A DNA stretch of 64,000 nt from Salaquimonas sp. (GCA_028289365.1 JANQQM010000179.1:1-64000), one strand, 5' to 3'; shown: positions 1 to 8,752, counted from the stretch's first letter. Notes: generated by a model not told the origin, from the letters alone. Numbers and translations: made by a program.

Positions 1-2
1 GC

Positions 3-668
3 GGAGCTCGGTACTCCTATCACGCGGTTTTACGAAATATGCCTGTAAGTCGGGGGCATCGCAGTCCGGTCGGCGCAGTCGTTATTCTCGATTTCGAAAA
101 AGATTGCAAAGCGGACCTACTACCAATCAATCGGGCCGAAGCTTTGCGAGCCACGATTACTCAAAATTTTTCCCGAGCAGGTAATTCCGGACGCATTCTG
201 CAAATTCTCTATTTTCTTATCTGTAACCTGAAAACGTTCCGCTTGCGCTATTCAGATACCGAGGAAGCGGCGGATTTGATTGAAAATCATTTCGGCTCCT
301 GGGAAACACCGATTCCAAAGGAGCCTGCTCTCAAACCCAGGCTGGCAAGCTATAATGCACCCGATCTCAACATGAAACAAAACCGTTTGAGACTTCCGAC
401 TGGAAAGCAATTCGTGAGATCTCCGGATGTGGTAGAGTATGAACTCGATGATACGAGGTTTTTGGCTGATGGTAAGGGATACGGGATCTACAAACTCGAC
501 CAGCTCTCCGGAGCCGCATGGAACGTCTTGGAATCCCCTGCAACTGCCGATGAGATCATTGAGTTGTTTCAGCAGGCGTTTCCAGACCAGCCGGTCGATA
601 GGATCGCGTGTGATGTTCAAAAGCTGTTGCGTGGATTGCTTCGAAACCGATTGATAACGGACATTTGA
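3..668 (+). CDS. HprK-like kinase C-terminus fused to a PqqD domain (5' partial)
   Basis: The reading frame is open from the left edge, so the true start lies outside the window; the first ATG at 39 is probably internal. The N-terminal visible part reads like the C-terminal end of HPr-kinase-related proteins (RYSYHAVLRNMPVSRG, then LLPINRAEALRAT and TFRLRYSDTEEAADLI). From about residue 118 after that ATG comes a PqqD-type winged-helix domain (VEYELDDTRFLADGKG, LDQLSGAAWNVLES). PqqD domains bind peptide substrates in RiPP pathways, and some HprK homologues phosphorylate peptides. A fused kinase plus recognition element is inferred; the ATP-binding part is not visible. The Tat/PepSY gene follows within 32 bases and is probably in the same operon. 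Confidence 0.7.
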   Translation, partial: GARYSYHAVLRNMPVSRGHRSPVGAVVILDFEKDCKADLLPINRAEALRATITQNFSRAGNSGRILQILYFLICNLKTFRLRYSDTEEAADLIENHFGSWETPIPKEPALKPRLASYNAPDLNMKQNRLRLPTGKQFVRSPDVVEYELDDTRFLADGKGYGIYKLDQLSGAAWNVLESPATADEIIELFQQAFPDQPVDRIACDVQKLLRGLLRNRLITDI

Positions 669-699
669 GGAGGTACGTTGGACGACGGATAGACATCGA

Positions 700-1242
700 T
701 TGACCAAAGTTGAAAAATCTAGCGAAGGCATAATTACCCGACGGGCAGCCCTCGCCCGGCTCGGGATTGCGTCTTCCGTTGCCTACATTGCTCCGATTGC
801 CGTAAAGCTCAGCGTAGCCCGTGCTTCCGGTGGGTCCGGTGCTTCTGGTGGGTCCGGTGCTTCTGGCGCTTCCGGTGGGGCCGGTGCCTCCGGTGGGGCC
901 GGTGCTTCCGGTGGGTCCGGTGCATCAGGTGGCAGTGGGTCTGGTAATTCCAATAGCAGTGGGACAGGTAGTTCTGGCGTTAGCGGGCCAAGCGGAACCC
1001 ATGAATTTTCGGATTTTCTTAACGCCAGAAAGGCTCACAAAAGTGGTGAGGTGAAACCACTTTACGAGGTAGTCAATTCGGTCAAAAAAGAGTTGGGTGG
1101 CAGCGTCATTGGTGTGCGATTCCGCAGAGGCAGAAACACACCGAGATATGAACTCAAAATGGTTTCGTCCAAAGGCGCCCTAGTTACGGTAACTGTCGAT
1201 GCGCGCAATGCACGGGTACTGGATATTGCAAGGAATCGGTAA
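700..1242 (+). CDS. Tat-exported Gly/Ala/Ser-repeat protein with C-terminal PepSY domain
   Basis: The N-terminus has a twin-arginine-like signal (TRRAALARLG followed by a hydrophobic stretch ending LSVARA). Residues about 42-95 are a low-complexity tract built from GASGGS/GASGGA hexapeptides. The last 80 residues (from about SDFLNARKAHKSGEVKPL) fit a PepSY fold, with the typical YEVVNSVKKELGG and VTVDARNARVLDI ends. PepSY proteins next to OmpR-type two-component pairs are common and may be sensors or targets of the kinase. The only possible start in the open frame is TTG at 700. A strong GAGGAGGT lies 26 bases upstream, before a TTG that opens only a four-codon frame, so translation initiation here is odd. 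The stop codon abuts the ATG of the response regulator. Confidence 0.72.
   Translation: MTKVEKSSEGIITRRAALARLGIASSVAYIAPIAVKLSVARASGGSGASGGSGASGASGGAGASGGAGASGGSGASGGSGSGNSNSSGTGSSGVSGPSGTHEFSDFLNARKAHKSGEVKPLYEVVNSVKKELGGSVIGVRFRRGRNTPRYELKMVSSKGALVTVTVDARNARVLDIARNR
823..945 (+). repeat. 18-bp tandem repeat encoding GASGGS/GASGGA
   Basis: About six imperfect 18-bp units, with one 9-bp half unit, encode Gly at every third residue (GAS, GGS, GGA triplets). No proline occurs in the tract, so it is not a normal collagen triple helix. It probably forms a flexible, serine-rich linker between the signal peptide and the PepSY domain. Confidence 0.9.
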
Positions 1243-1908
1243 ATGCGAGTGCTGATAGTCGAAGACGAGCCAAAAATAGGCCAGCGATTGAAGGACAGGC
1301 TAAGCGACGAGGGCTACGTGCCGGATCTTGTGACGGATGGCAAAACAGCATGGTTTCAGGGTGGAACAGAACACTATGCTGCAGCGATCCTCGATCTAGG
1401 ACTGCCTAATATGGATGGTCTGTCAGTCCTACGGCATTGGCGCTCCGAAGGCGTGCAAATGCCTGTTCTAATTCTAACTGCTATCGGAGCCTGGCCAGAC
1501 AGGGTGAACGGGATTGACGCTGGCGCGGACGACTACGTCGTCAAACCATTTGAAATGGAGGAACTGTTGGCTAGGCTGCGGGCGCTAATTCGCAGAGGGA
1601 CTGGCAACAACAGCGCGGTCTTCGCTTTCGGCGATTTGGTGGTCGATATTCGACAAAATCGGGTAATCGAAAAGGGAGATCCCGTGAACCTGACTCCTAC
1701 CGAATTTCGTCTTCTTCGTTATATGGTGCACAATCCAGGACGCGTAATCAGTCAGGAGGAACTAGCAAGTAACATCTACGAGGGCGATCAGGAGCCCGGC
1801 AGCAATGCCATCGAAGTCCTGATTGGGCGACTGCGTCGAAAATTAAAATTTCCCTATGTAGAGACGCGGCGCGGTTTCGGGTATGTATTCCTGCCAGGCG
1901 AGCCATGA
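1243..1908 (+). CDS. OmpR-family response regulator
   Basis: A two-domain regulator of usual length (221 residues). The receiver domain has the acidic pocket in VLIVEDEP, the phospho-acceptor Asp51 in AAILDLGLPNMDG, Thr in LILTAIG and Lys in DDYVVKPFE. The C-terminal winged helix spans about 125-220 (VNLTPTEFRLLRYM, VLIGRLRRKL, VETRRGFGYVF). It most resembles the PmrA/QseB/PhoP subgroup. The ATG follows the PepSY stop codon directly, and the stop overlaps the kinase ATG in an ATGA, so all three genes are probably translated together. The target genes are not evident. Confidence 0.93.
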   Translation: MRVLIVEDEPKIGQRLKDRLSDEGYVPDLVTDGKTAWFQGGTEHYAAAILDLGLPNMDGLSVLRHWRSEGVQMPVLILTAIGAWPDRVNGIDAGADDYVVKPFEMEELLARLRALIRRGTGNNSAVFAFGDLVVDIRQNRVIEKGDPVNLTPTEFRLLRYMVHNPGRVISQEELASNIYEGDQEPGSNAIEVLIGRLRRKLKFPYVETRRGFGYVFLPGEP

Positions 1909-3305
1909 AGCACTTTTCCTTAAGCCTTCGACTGATGATTGCGGCTGCAATTTCCGCAACGCTTGCAATAACATTTACCTGGTTCGTGATATCGAAGTTA
2001 TTCGAGAAAATTTTTCAGGAAAGATTAATTTCGGAACTTTCGGTTGAACTGGATCAATTAACCGATTTGTTGCGCGTGAATGATACTGGCGAGGTTTCAG
2101 TCAATTCAATGCGTGATCAGAGATATACGGAAGTATTCAGCGGACATTATTGGCAGATAGAAACTACAGAACAGGTTCTACTAGTTTCCAGATCGCTTTG
2201 GGACCAAACGCTTAAGCTTGAGTACATTGGCAATCACGGTATCAAAATCGACACCATTGCAGGGCTTCCCGCTGGAAATGTTCTAGCTTTGAGTTGGAGC
2301 GTAGATGTTGATGGGGCGGTTTTTCCAAATGGCGTGATGCTGACAGTTGCGAAAGACCTTGTTAAAATTCGTGAACTGGCGTTTCGTTTCCAGAGAGATA
2401 TCGCTTTGTGGATGGCGCTTTTAACGCTTGCGTTAGTCCTTGCGGCTTGGTTCCAAGTCCGAATTGGATTACGCCCCCTGGAAGCGGTTCGATCCGAAGT
2501 GGCAAGGCTCCGCAAAGGCTACCGATTGCGGCTACCACGAAGCTTTCCGAAGGAAATCCTACCACTTGTTGATGAGGTGAACGAGCTGCTAATTTCGCAA
2601 GAATCTTCGATCGAAAACGCTCGTAAGCGAGCGGCCAATCTGGCGCATGGTTTGAAAACACCACTGACGGTCATTGAGGCGCTGGCCGAAGAAAGCGACG
2701 GCGATGGTGAAACCGCGATCCGAATAGAAGAGCAAATAAAGGCAATGAATGTTTTTATTGAGCGTGAATTGGCAGTATCGAAGCACAATTCCGGCTTTCG
2801 ACTGCAGACTTACATAGCGCCAGTCGCCAGACGCATGGTTGCAGCCATCGGCAAATTGCCTGTCACCGAACCCATTAGTTGGGAAGTTCGTATTCCAGAA
2901 GACCTTGCCATACCAATGAATGAATATGATATGGCTGAAATTTTGGGCAATTTGCTGGATAATGCACGGAAGTATGCCCGTTCACGGATCACTGTTTCAG
3001 GGTACCAAAAAGACAATCTTAGCTTTCTTAAAATTTCTGATGATGGAGAAGGTGTACCAGAGGAGGAGCTTGAAGCTATCGTTAGACGTGGTATTCGTAT
3101 CGTCGGCAAATGGGAGGGGCATGGTCTCGGTCTGGCGATTGTAGAAGACTTGGCCGAGGCTAATGAATGCTCCGTCTTGATTGCCAATAGCCAGGATGGA
3201 GGTCTTGAGATAACATTGTCGTGGATTTCTCTTGTTGCAAATTCCAATGGCTCTGATGCCGCTGGCCCGAACAAATCTGCGAAAGGTGCATATCATCGGG
3301 ACTGA
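1905..3305 (+). CDS. PhoQ-like sensor histidine kinase
   Basis: A membrane kinase of 466 residues. TM1 lies at about 8-30 and TM2 at about 166-185, enclosing a periplasmic sensor of about 130 residues. A HAMP-like linker follows. The H-box is ANLAHGLKTPLTVI with phospho-His248. The N-box is EILGNLLDNARKYA, and the G1 and G2 motifs are DDGEGVPEEE and GHGLGLAIVED. The histidine motif HGLKTPL is the PhoQ type. The gene overlaps the response regulator by 4 bases. The periplasmic sensor could read the exported PepSY protein encoded two genes upstream; that link is inferred from gene order only. Confidence 0.92.
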   Translation: MKHFSLSLRLMIAAAISATLAITFTWFVISKLFEKIFQERLISELSVELDQLTDLLRVNDTGEVSVNSMRDQRYTEVFSGHYWQIETTEQVLLVSRSLWDQTLKLEYIGNHGIKIDTIAGLPAGNVLALSWSVDVDGAVFPNGVMLTVAKDLVKIRELAFRFQRDIALWMALLTLALVLAAWFQVRIGLRPLEAVRSEVARLRKGYRLRLPRSFPKEILPLVDEVNELLISQESSIENARKRAANLAHGLKTPLTVIEALAEESDGDGETAIRIEEQIKAMNVFIERELAVSKHNSGFRLQTYIAPVARRMVAAIGKLPVTEPISWEVRIPEDLAIPMNEYDMAEILGNLLDNARKYARSRITVSGYQKDNLSFLKISDDGEGVPEEELEAIVRRGIRIVGKWEGHGLGLAIVEDLAEANECSVLIANSQDGGLEITLSWISLVANSNGSDAAGPNKSAKGAYHRD

Positions 3306-4003
3306 TGCACCATTTGAATTTACTTCAAATTACGAAACACAGCAGATGTTGGCGAGGTAGCTCCCCGTATCCGCTATCACTCTCTTGTATTTAACGAAAA
3401 GTTTTGAAAGATATTTCGTTGCCGGAGTATCACAGAATGCCGGATACCTGATAATGGCCTGAGATGACTGTAGATTGCTGTCGCCAAATGAGCTAATCGC
3501 GACACTAGGGCATTTTCCGTTTTGTGATAGTGCAATGCATCATCGTGTTGCCGAATTGAAGGACAACTAAAGGCCGTATGCCGAATAGACGTTTATGGCA
3601 GGTATTGGCACATTGCAGAAGTAGTTTAGCAACGAAGATATGTCTGTATTTGGAGTCGAAACTGCCAACCAGTTTCCCGCTATTTCACCGCTCTTGCGGA
3701 AGTTCTATAGTCCAAAACTTCGAACTTCGGTTATCTAGACCTCGGAGAATTTTGTACTCGGCGCATTTAGCGAGTAGTAGTTTGGACCAGAATTGCGGAA
3801 CCAGCACTACAAAGAGCTCACAACAAGGCGGTGTCCGCCGCCGCTCATGGTTTGTAGTATTTCGTACCTCCAATTGAATGGATTTATCTGTTCAGATTGG
3901 TAGCTGTAACGGCTAGCAACCGGACACAATAAGACAGAAAGTAAGAATGATAGAAAGTGCAATCTAAAAAGATTCTAATTATTGATAAGTTACATTAAGT
4001 AAA
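3306..4003. other. Non-coding interval, nothing recognised
   Basis: About 700 bases between the histidine kinase and the tRNA-Thr remnant. Short open frames exist (for example 3578-3877 on the plus strand) but their translations are rich in Ser, Arg and Cys and show no domain or good ribosome site. The right part is AT-rich. It may be decayed mobile DNA. Confidence 0.5.
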
Positions 4004-4051
4004 TGGTGCCACCGGATGGACTCGAACCGCCGACCCGCTGATTACAAATCA
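4004..4051 (-). pseudogene. 3' half of tRNA-Thr(UGU), possible att-site remnant
   Basis: Read on the minus strand, the segment gives an anticodon loop TTTGTAA (anticodon TGT), a 3' anticodon strand, a variable loop, a T-loop TTCGAGT, the 3' acceptor strand CGGTGGC, a discriminator A and an encoded CCA. The D-arm and 5' acceptor strand are absent, and the T-stem carries a C-A mismatch, so this is not a working tRNA. A 3' tRNA copy cut at the anticodon stem is what tyrosine-integrase elements typically leave at one end. No intact tRNA-Thr or integrase is present in the window. Confidence 0.7.
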
Positions 4052-4113
4052 TGCAAGACATATATCAGTAAGTGCCTGGCATACCCTATAGCATACCTGA
4101 ATGAATGTACCGG

Positions 4114-6468
4114 TCATGCCCTGGGCTTCTCCCGTTTCGGGTCGACAAAAGGCAGGCTTGTCACCTGGCAGGGAAGGCGTTTCATTTTCCCGTCGAGGCG
4201 GCCGACCTCCAATTCAGTACCGTCTGCTGCGTTCTCGATTGCGACGCGCGCCATCGCTATTGCGTGCCCCAAACCAGGTGACACACAAGCGCTTGTGACA
4301 ACGCCGACTTGTTCCCGACCGATAAAGATCTTGTCGCCATGCGCTGGTGCTTCGTTCCCGGAAAAAGACAGGCCCACCAGTTTTTTGCGTGGCGACGCGG
4401 CGTTGCGTTGGAGTGCCTCTCTTCCGATAAAGTCCAACTTCTTAAAGTCGACGGCAAAACCAAGCCCGGATTCCATCGCGTCAGCCTCCGATCCGAATTC
4501 CGCTCCCGCGGTCATCAGGCCTGCTTCAATCCGTAAAATCGCTAACGCGTCACTACCCATGGGTACGAGACCGTGGCGCTGACCGGTTGCCATCAATCCG
4601 TCCCAAATCTCTTCCGCATCCTCTCGGTCGAAAAAAAGCTCATAACCGAGTTCGCCAGTAAACCCGGTTCGGCTTAGCATGAACATCGGGCCCTCGCGAT
4701 CGCCCAGCCGGGCAATTGTGAAACCAAACCATTTCAGGCTTTCAAGTGACGGTCGATTAGGCTGGGTTAAAACGACTTCGCGCAGGATATCCCGCGACTT
4801 AGGGCCCTGAATTGCCAGGTTGGCCATCCGAGGGCCGATCTCCAAAATGCGAACCGACAAGTTAAGACTTTCTGCCTGCTCACGCAGGTGAAGTGCCGAA
4901 TTTTCGGAACCGCAACACCAACGGAATGCGGTCGGCTCGAGCCTAAAGAGCGTGCCGTCGTCGAGGACGCTGCCGCGTGAATCGCAGATTAGTGCGTAAA
5001 TTCCGCGATGCTGCGCGAGTTTAGAAACATCCCTTGTCAGGCATTTTTGAAGCAGATGCTCCGCGTCCGGCCCGACAATGTCGAATTTGAGAAGGCTCGA
5101 CATGTCTTGAAGCGTTGCTCTCTCACGGCACGCCCAGTACTCCTCTATCGTACCGGTCGAATCATAGTTCGTCGCTAGCCACAAATTCCGCGATACCGAG
5201 AAATTACTCGTTAGTTTTGAGGTGCGGGCGTGAAGTGCGGAATTTTCAGTGGACTTGCCCGCGTCTTCTGCATTTGCCCGCCAGGATACGCTACGGGTGA
5301 TTTTGGTATTCTCTTCGTAGATGCGGACATGGATATCCGTCGGATTCCATCCGTTGATTGGATCCACATCGTCAGGGCAGGCGGTCGAAACGCAAACCAG
5401 ATCGGTCAGTGCCTGCATGATCACATAGTCGCCCGGCCTGGACCATGCCTCATCCGAGGCGATTGCGTTTGTGTCGTCGATCCACGAATTGAAAAAGAAA
5501 TTTATCGCCGGCCAGGCGCGCCGTGAGGCGATGCCGAAGGGAGCAAAAGCTGCGCTGATGTTGTCAGAGCAATTGAGGTGACCAGGAAATCCGCGTTCCT
5601 CATAACCTCTGGCAGTGCAAGCCAGCGCAAAAGTGTCGTGGCGTCCGACCGTGTCCTGGACCACAGCCAGCAATGGCTTAATATCCTGATCGAAAAACTT
5701 GTCGTGTAAACCCGGCATCGGATAAGCGGCGCGCGCCATGGTGCGTGATACGGTCGAGTCAATGTAACGTTCCAGTCCATCGTCAAGCGCGTCGGCCCGC
5801 ATTGCCATAAAGTCCGAGCATTGCTGCCCCTCGACATCTATGACCTGAATAAACTGTCCCTTTTTTACCTGGTACGCTTTTGCGGTTCCACTTTCGATCC
5901 GCCATTCATCGCATACACTGTCCAACGGCGCGGGAAGCATGATGTCATTGGCTTTTTCTGCCTGGGCCTGAATCTGAACCCGAAACGAGCCGCCGCCGCC
6001 TGCCTCGAGCAGGGCAGGATCGACCGGCACGATTACAAACAGGCTGAATGCGGCCCGCGCTCGAAAGATGAATACATCGCCTGGTTCGGTACCGGCATCG
6101 AATACCCTGATCGATGTGGCCTCCGCCAGAGCTGTGTTGCGACTGGCGGCCATTGCTGCCATCTCACGCGTATCAAATCGCTGTTCGCCCAGGGGAACCG
6201 TTACTGCACCCGGCGCCTTTATCTGAGCTGGTGAAAAATTGCGTGACCGGTCATCCATTCCCGTCAGTAGGCAGGAGCTGCCACCATCAATATTTGTGAT
6301 CGAGACAATTGATCCAGCCGAAACCGCGATGCTTCTGGCCTCGCCGCAAGCGACATCCAGCAGAGTGCCAATAGGTGTTTTCAATCCAATGTAGCGCCTG
6401 CGATCAATCAATGGCTCCGGAACAGCTTGTGTCACGTATCCTCCCGATGGTGTGTCATTTGTCAGCAA
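4114..6468 (-). CDS. tdm: Trimethylamine N-oxide demethylase (DUF1989 + GcvT fusion)
   Basis: Tdm cleaves TMAO to dimethylamine and formaldehyde; its C-terminal domain passes the one-carbon unit to tetrahydrofolate. This 784-residue protein has the same layout: a DUF1989-type N-terminal part (about 1-390) and a GcvT aminomethyltransferase-like part (about 430-780, with GSENSALHL, LSRTGFTGELGYEL and MGSDALAILRIEAGL). Cys284, Cys300 and Cys364 are spaced 16 and 64 apart, as I recall for the zinc cysteines of Methylocella Tdm (263, 279, 343), and Asp219 falls at the same offset as its Asp198. The start overlaps the hydrolase stop by 7 bases. It is the last gene of the transporter operon, which supports the role. 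Confidence 0.88.
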   Translation of the reverse strand: MLTNDTPSGGYVTQAVPEPLIDRRRYIGLKTPIGTLLDVACGEARSIAVSAGSIVSITNIDGGSSCLLTGMDDRSRNFSPAQIKAPGAVTVPLGEQRFDTREMAAMAASRNTALAEATSIRVFDAGTEPGDVFIFRARAAFSLFVIVPVDPALLEAGGGGSFRVQIQAQAEKANDIMLPAPLDSVCDEWRIESGTAKAYQVKKGQFIQVIDVEGQQCSDFMAMRADALDDGLERYIDSTVSRTMARAAYPMPGLHDKFFDQDIKPLLAVVQDTVGRHDTFALACTARGYEERGFPGHLNCSDNISAAFAPFGIASRRAWPAINFFFNSWIDDTNAIASDEAWSRPGDYVIMQALTDLVCVSTACPDDVDPINGWNPTDIHVRIYEENTKITRSVSWRANAEDAGKSTENSALHARTSKLTSNFSVSRNLWLATNYDSTGTIEEYWACRERATLQDMSSLLKFDIVGPDAEHLLQKCLTRDVSKLAQHRGIYALICDSRGSVLDDGTLFRLEPTAFRWCCGSENSALHLREQAESLNLSVRILEIGPRMANLAIQGPKSRDILREVVLTQPNRPSLESLKWFGFTIARLGDREGPMFMLSRTGFTGELGYELFFDREDAEEIWDGLMATGQRHGLVPMGSDALAILRIEAGLMTAGAEFGSEADAMESGLGFAVDFKKLDFIGREALQRNAASPRKKLVGLSFSGNEAPAHGDKIFIGREQVGVVTSACVSPGLGHAIAMARVAIENAADGTELEVGRLDGKMKRLPCQVTSLPFVDPKREKPRA

Positions 6469-7214
6469 GTCGACCCAGGCCGGTGAGCCCCAGACAAAAA
6501 ATCATCCAAAATCATGTTGAAGAGCAGTGGTTTTTCGAGGTGAGCAGCATGCGAACATCCGGGCATCACAGAAAGGCTGGAATTTGGAATGGTCTTCCAC
6601 AATTCATTAATTTGATCCCACGAGTAGGTTCGATCTTTCTCCCCCCAAATGATTAGCGTTGGACATGGAATACTGCTTAGGTCATTAGTCCTGGACCAAG
6701 TCTCCATGGCGCTTAATCCTGCAAGCAGGGCCTGCAACGAAGAGTTTTCCGCAATTGCGGCGCAATTTTCATATTGATCGGCATGCTCGTTTTCCAAAAA
6801 CCAGGTGGCGCAAATACGCCTGGCAGATGGATTCACGCCGTCTTCTAAAACCCGTTTCCTGGATGTCTCGAAGGATTCAAATCGGTTTGGAAGATTGCCC
6901 GTTGCTGCAGTTCCATACAAAACAAGCTGTTCAATGCAATCAGGTTCAAGCGCCATCATCTCCTGGACAATCATGCCACCCATTGAGTGACCCAACAGAT
7001 CAAATCGATCAACACCCTGTCTGTTCAGTTCCTCCAGAACGTAGTTCGCAAACCCCTCAATGGTTTCCGGTGCTTCCAGATGCGAGTTCAGTCCATATCC
7101 TGGAAGATCAGGCGAAATGAAAGGGCGGTTTTCTGCGAAATATTCTCGTTGCAGATCCCATTGTTTGCTACCACCCATGAAACCGTGGACCAGCACAATT
7201 GGCAAAGTTGTCAC
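6462..7214 (-). CDS. Alpha/beta-fold hydrolase
   Basis: A 250-residue soluble hydrolase. It opens with the oxyanion motif VLVHGFMGG, has the nucleophile Ser in LLGHSMGGM, the acid in IIWGEKDRTY and the catalytic His in GCSHAAHLEKP, so the triad is complete. The substrate cannot be read from the sequence. It lies between tmoW and tdm with overlapping start and stop codons on both sides, so it is translated with the TMAO genes. An esterase, lactonase or C-C hydrolase role on a related compound is possible. Confidence 0.85.
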   Translation of the reverse strand: MTTLPIVLVHGFMGGSKQWDLQREYFAENRPFISPDLPGYGLNSHLEAPETIEGFANYVLEELNRQGVDRFDLLGHSMGGMIVQEMMALEPDCIEQLVLYGTAATGNLPNRFESFETSRKRVLEDGVNPSARRICATWFLENEHADQYENCAAIAENSSLQALLAGLSAMETWSRTNDLSSIPCPTLIIWGEKDRTYSWDQINELWKTIPNSSLSVMPGCSHAAHLEKPLLFNMILDDFLSGAHRPGSTC

Positions 7215-8752
7215 TTGCGTTGTCCCTGGACAATTCGATCCAATATCATGGCGCAGAAGAGGATCGCGAACCCGGCGAGGATACCTTGCCCGACGTTTGC
7301 GTATTGAAGTGCTTCCAGCACATCTTCACCCAGTCCCTTGGCGCCGATCAAGGATGCAACGACCACCATTGCCAACGACAACATGATCGTCTGATTGATG
7401 CCTGCTCGGATTGACGGGGATGCCAGGGGAAGATCAACTTTTGTGAGGAGATACCACTTCGAGGAACCAAACGCGATGGCAGCTTCACGTACGTGTTCCG
7501 GAACGCCGCGCAAGCCAAGCACAGTCAACCGTACGACGGGCGTTCCTCCAAAGATCATTGTGACGATAACTGCTGCAGGCTTGCCGACACCAAAGAATGC
7601 GATGACCGGGACCATGAAGACAAATGCGGGCATGGTCTGCATGAAATCCATTATCGGCTGAATGACGGAGTAAAGCCTGGGCCGTCTTGCGCAAAACATG
7701 CCGAGTGGAATTCCAATCACAATGGACAAGCAAGCGGCTGTACCGAGCAGTGCCAGGGTTGTCATGGCTTTTTCCCAGAATCCCAGGAACCCCATATAGG
7801 CAAGGAAAGCACCGGAAAATATTGCTGTCCGGATACCGGCGGTAAGCCATGTGACCAGAATGATAAAGGCGGCGATCACCATCCAGGGCGTGTTAACGAA
7901 CAAGACTTCCAATGCATCAAGTAGTGATCGAATGCCAAAGGTAATAGCCTCAAACAATGCCTCCGAATTTCGCACGCACCAGGCGATGAAGTCTTCCACC
8001 GCACTGACCGCAGTCAAACGGATATTACCATCAGTCGGAAATTGCGTCAGAACGGGAAATGCGCCAGGAAAACTGTAATGGACCATTGCGATGGCCGCGA
8101 TAAGAACAGAAAAAACGGCACTCAACACGATATGCGCAAAGGGCATTCCTGAAGGTATCGAACTGTCGGACAACCAATCAGAAAAACGAGCCTCCAACAC
8201 CGAGTTGGCGACGATTGACTCGATGCCCTTGGCAATGATCAATACGATCAGGCCGGTCAATGCGATCCAAACCCCCTGGCTTTCCATGGCGAGCGCCTCA
8301 GCTCGATAGCCATCAATCGCTGCTTCCAATGAATCAACTGTTCTACGTAAAGCATCAATCCTGTCGGTGTTGTTTTCGATTGCGGCTTCAAGCTGTTGCT
8401 TGCGCAGTTCAAGCGTTCCCTCAATTGATTCAACGCGAGCGACAGCGTCTGCCGAAAGGTCACCGAACAGGCCACGTGCAATTTGGACAAAAGCGAAAGT
8501 CTCGACAATCAGGAAGGCGACTGCCCATGTCCAAAGCCCGCGAGCTCCAAACCAGATTGGCCCGAAGATACCGGCAAAGATATTCAGCGTAGGCGTAAAA
8601 TTGGCGTTCGCGCCGATATGCTTGAATTGATCCGCATAGTATTCCGGGTTGGTTCTGACAAATTCGGCAACCTCGGCACGACGAACTTCTTCTTGTGCAG
8701 CGACTTTGTCGGCATCGGTTTCAATAAGTGGATTTACATTTCCATCGTTCAT
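7211..8752 (-). CDS. tmoW: TMAO/quaternary-amine ABC transporter permease with large N-terminal extension
   Basis: The C-terminal 220 residues are a ProW-like permease (DFMQTMPAFVFMVPVIAFFG, then the EAA-type loop REAAIAFGSSKWYLLTKVDL). Glycine-betaine permeases are usually about 280-350 residues; this one is 513. The extra N-terminus has a charged start, two hydrophobic segments around NIFAGIFGPIWFGARGLW, a predicted coiled coil at about 105-165 and further membrane segments. It overlaps tmoV by 4 bases and the hydrolase by 4. The assignment to TMAO rests on the linked tdm; a betaine or choline substrate is the alternative. Confidence 0.8.
   Translation of the reverse strand: MNDGNVNPLIETDADKVAAQEEVRRAEVAEFVRTNPEYYADQFKHIGANANFTPTLNIFAGIFGPIWFGARGLWTWAVAFLIVETFAFVQIARGLFGDLSADAVARVESIEGTLELRKQQLEAAIENNTDRIDALRRTVDSLEAAIDGYRAEALAMESQGVWIALTGLIVLIIAKGIESIVANSVLEARFSDWLSDSSIPSGMPFAHIVLSAVFSVLIAAIAMVHYSFPGAFPVLTQFPTDGNIRLTAVSAVEDFIAWCVRNSEALFEAITFGIRSLLDALEVLFVNTPWMVIAAFIILVTWLTAGIRTAIFSGAFLAYMGFLGFWEKAMTTLALLGTAACLSIVIGIPLGMFCARRPRLYSVIQPIMDFMQTMPAFVFMVPVIAFFGVGKPAAVIVTMIFGGTPVVRLTVLGLRGVPEHVREAAIAFGSSKWYLLTKVDLPLASPSIRAGINQTIMLSLAMVVVASLIGAKGLGEDVLEALQYANVGQGILAGFAILFCAMILDRIVQGQRK

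Noticed and set aside
3578-3877. 99-residue plus-strand frame between the kinase and the tRNA remnant
   Set aside because: No domain, unusual composition, no clear ribosome site; also overlapped by an equally poor minus-strand frame.
4004-4051. Working tRNA-Thr gene
   Set aside because: Only the 3' half is present and the T-stem has a mismatch.
4114-6468. Plain glycine-cleavage T protein or DMSP demethylase (DmdA)
   Set aside because: The DUF1989 N-terminus with the 16/64 cysteine spacing and the linked amine-oxide-type transporter point to Tdm.
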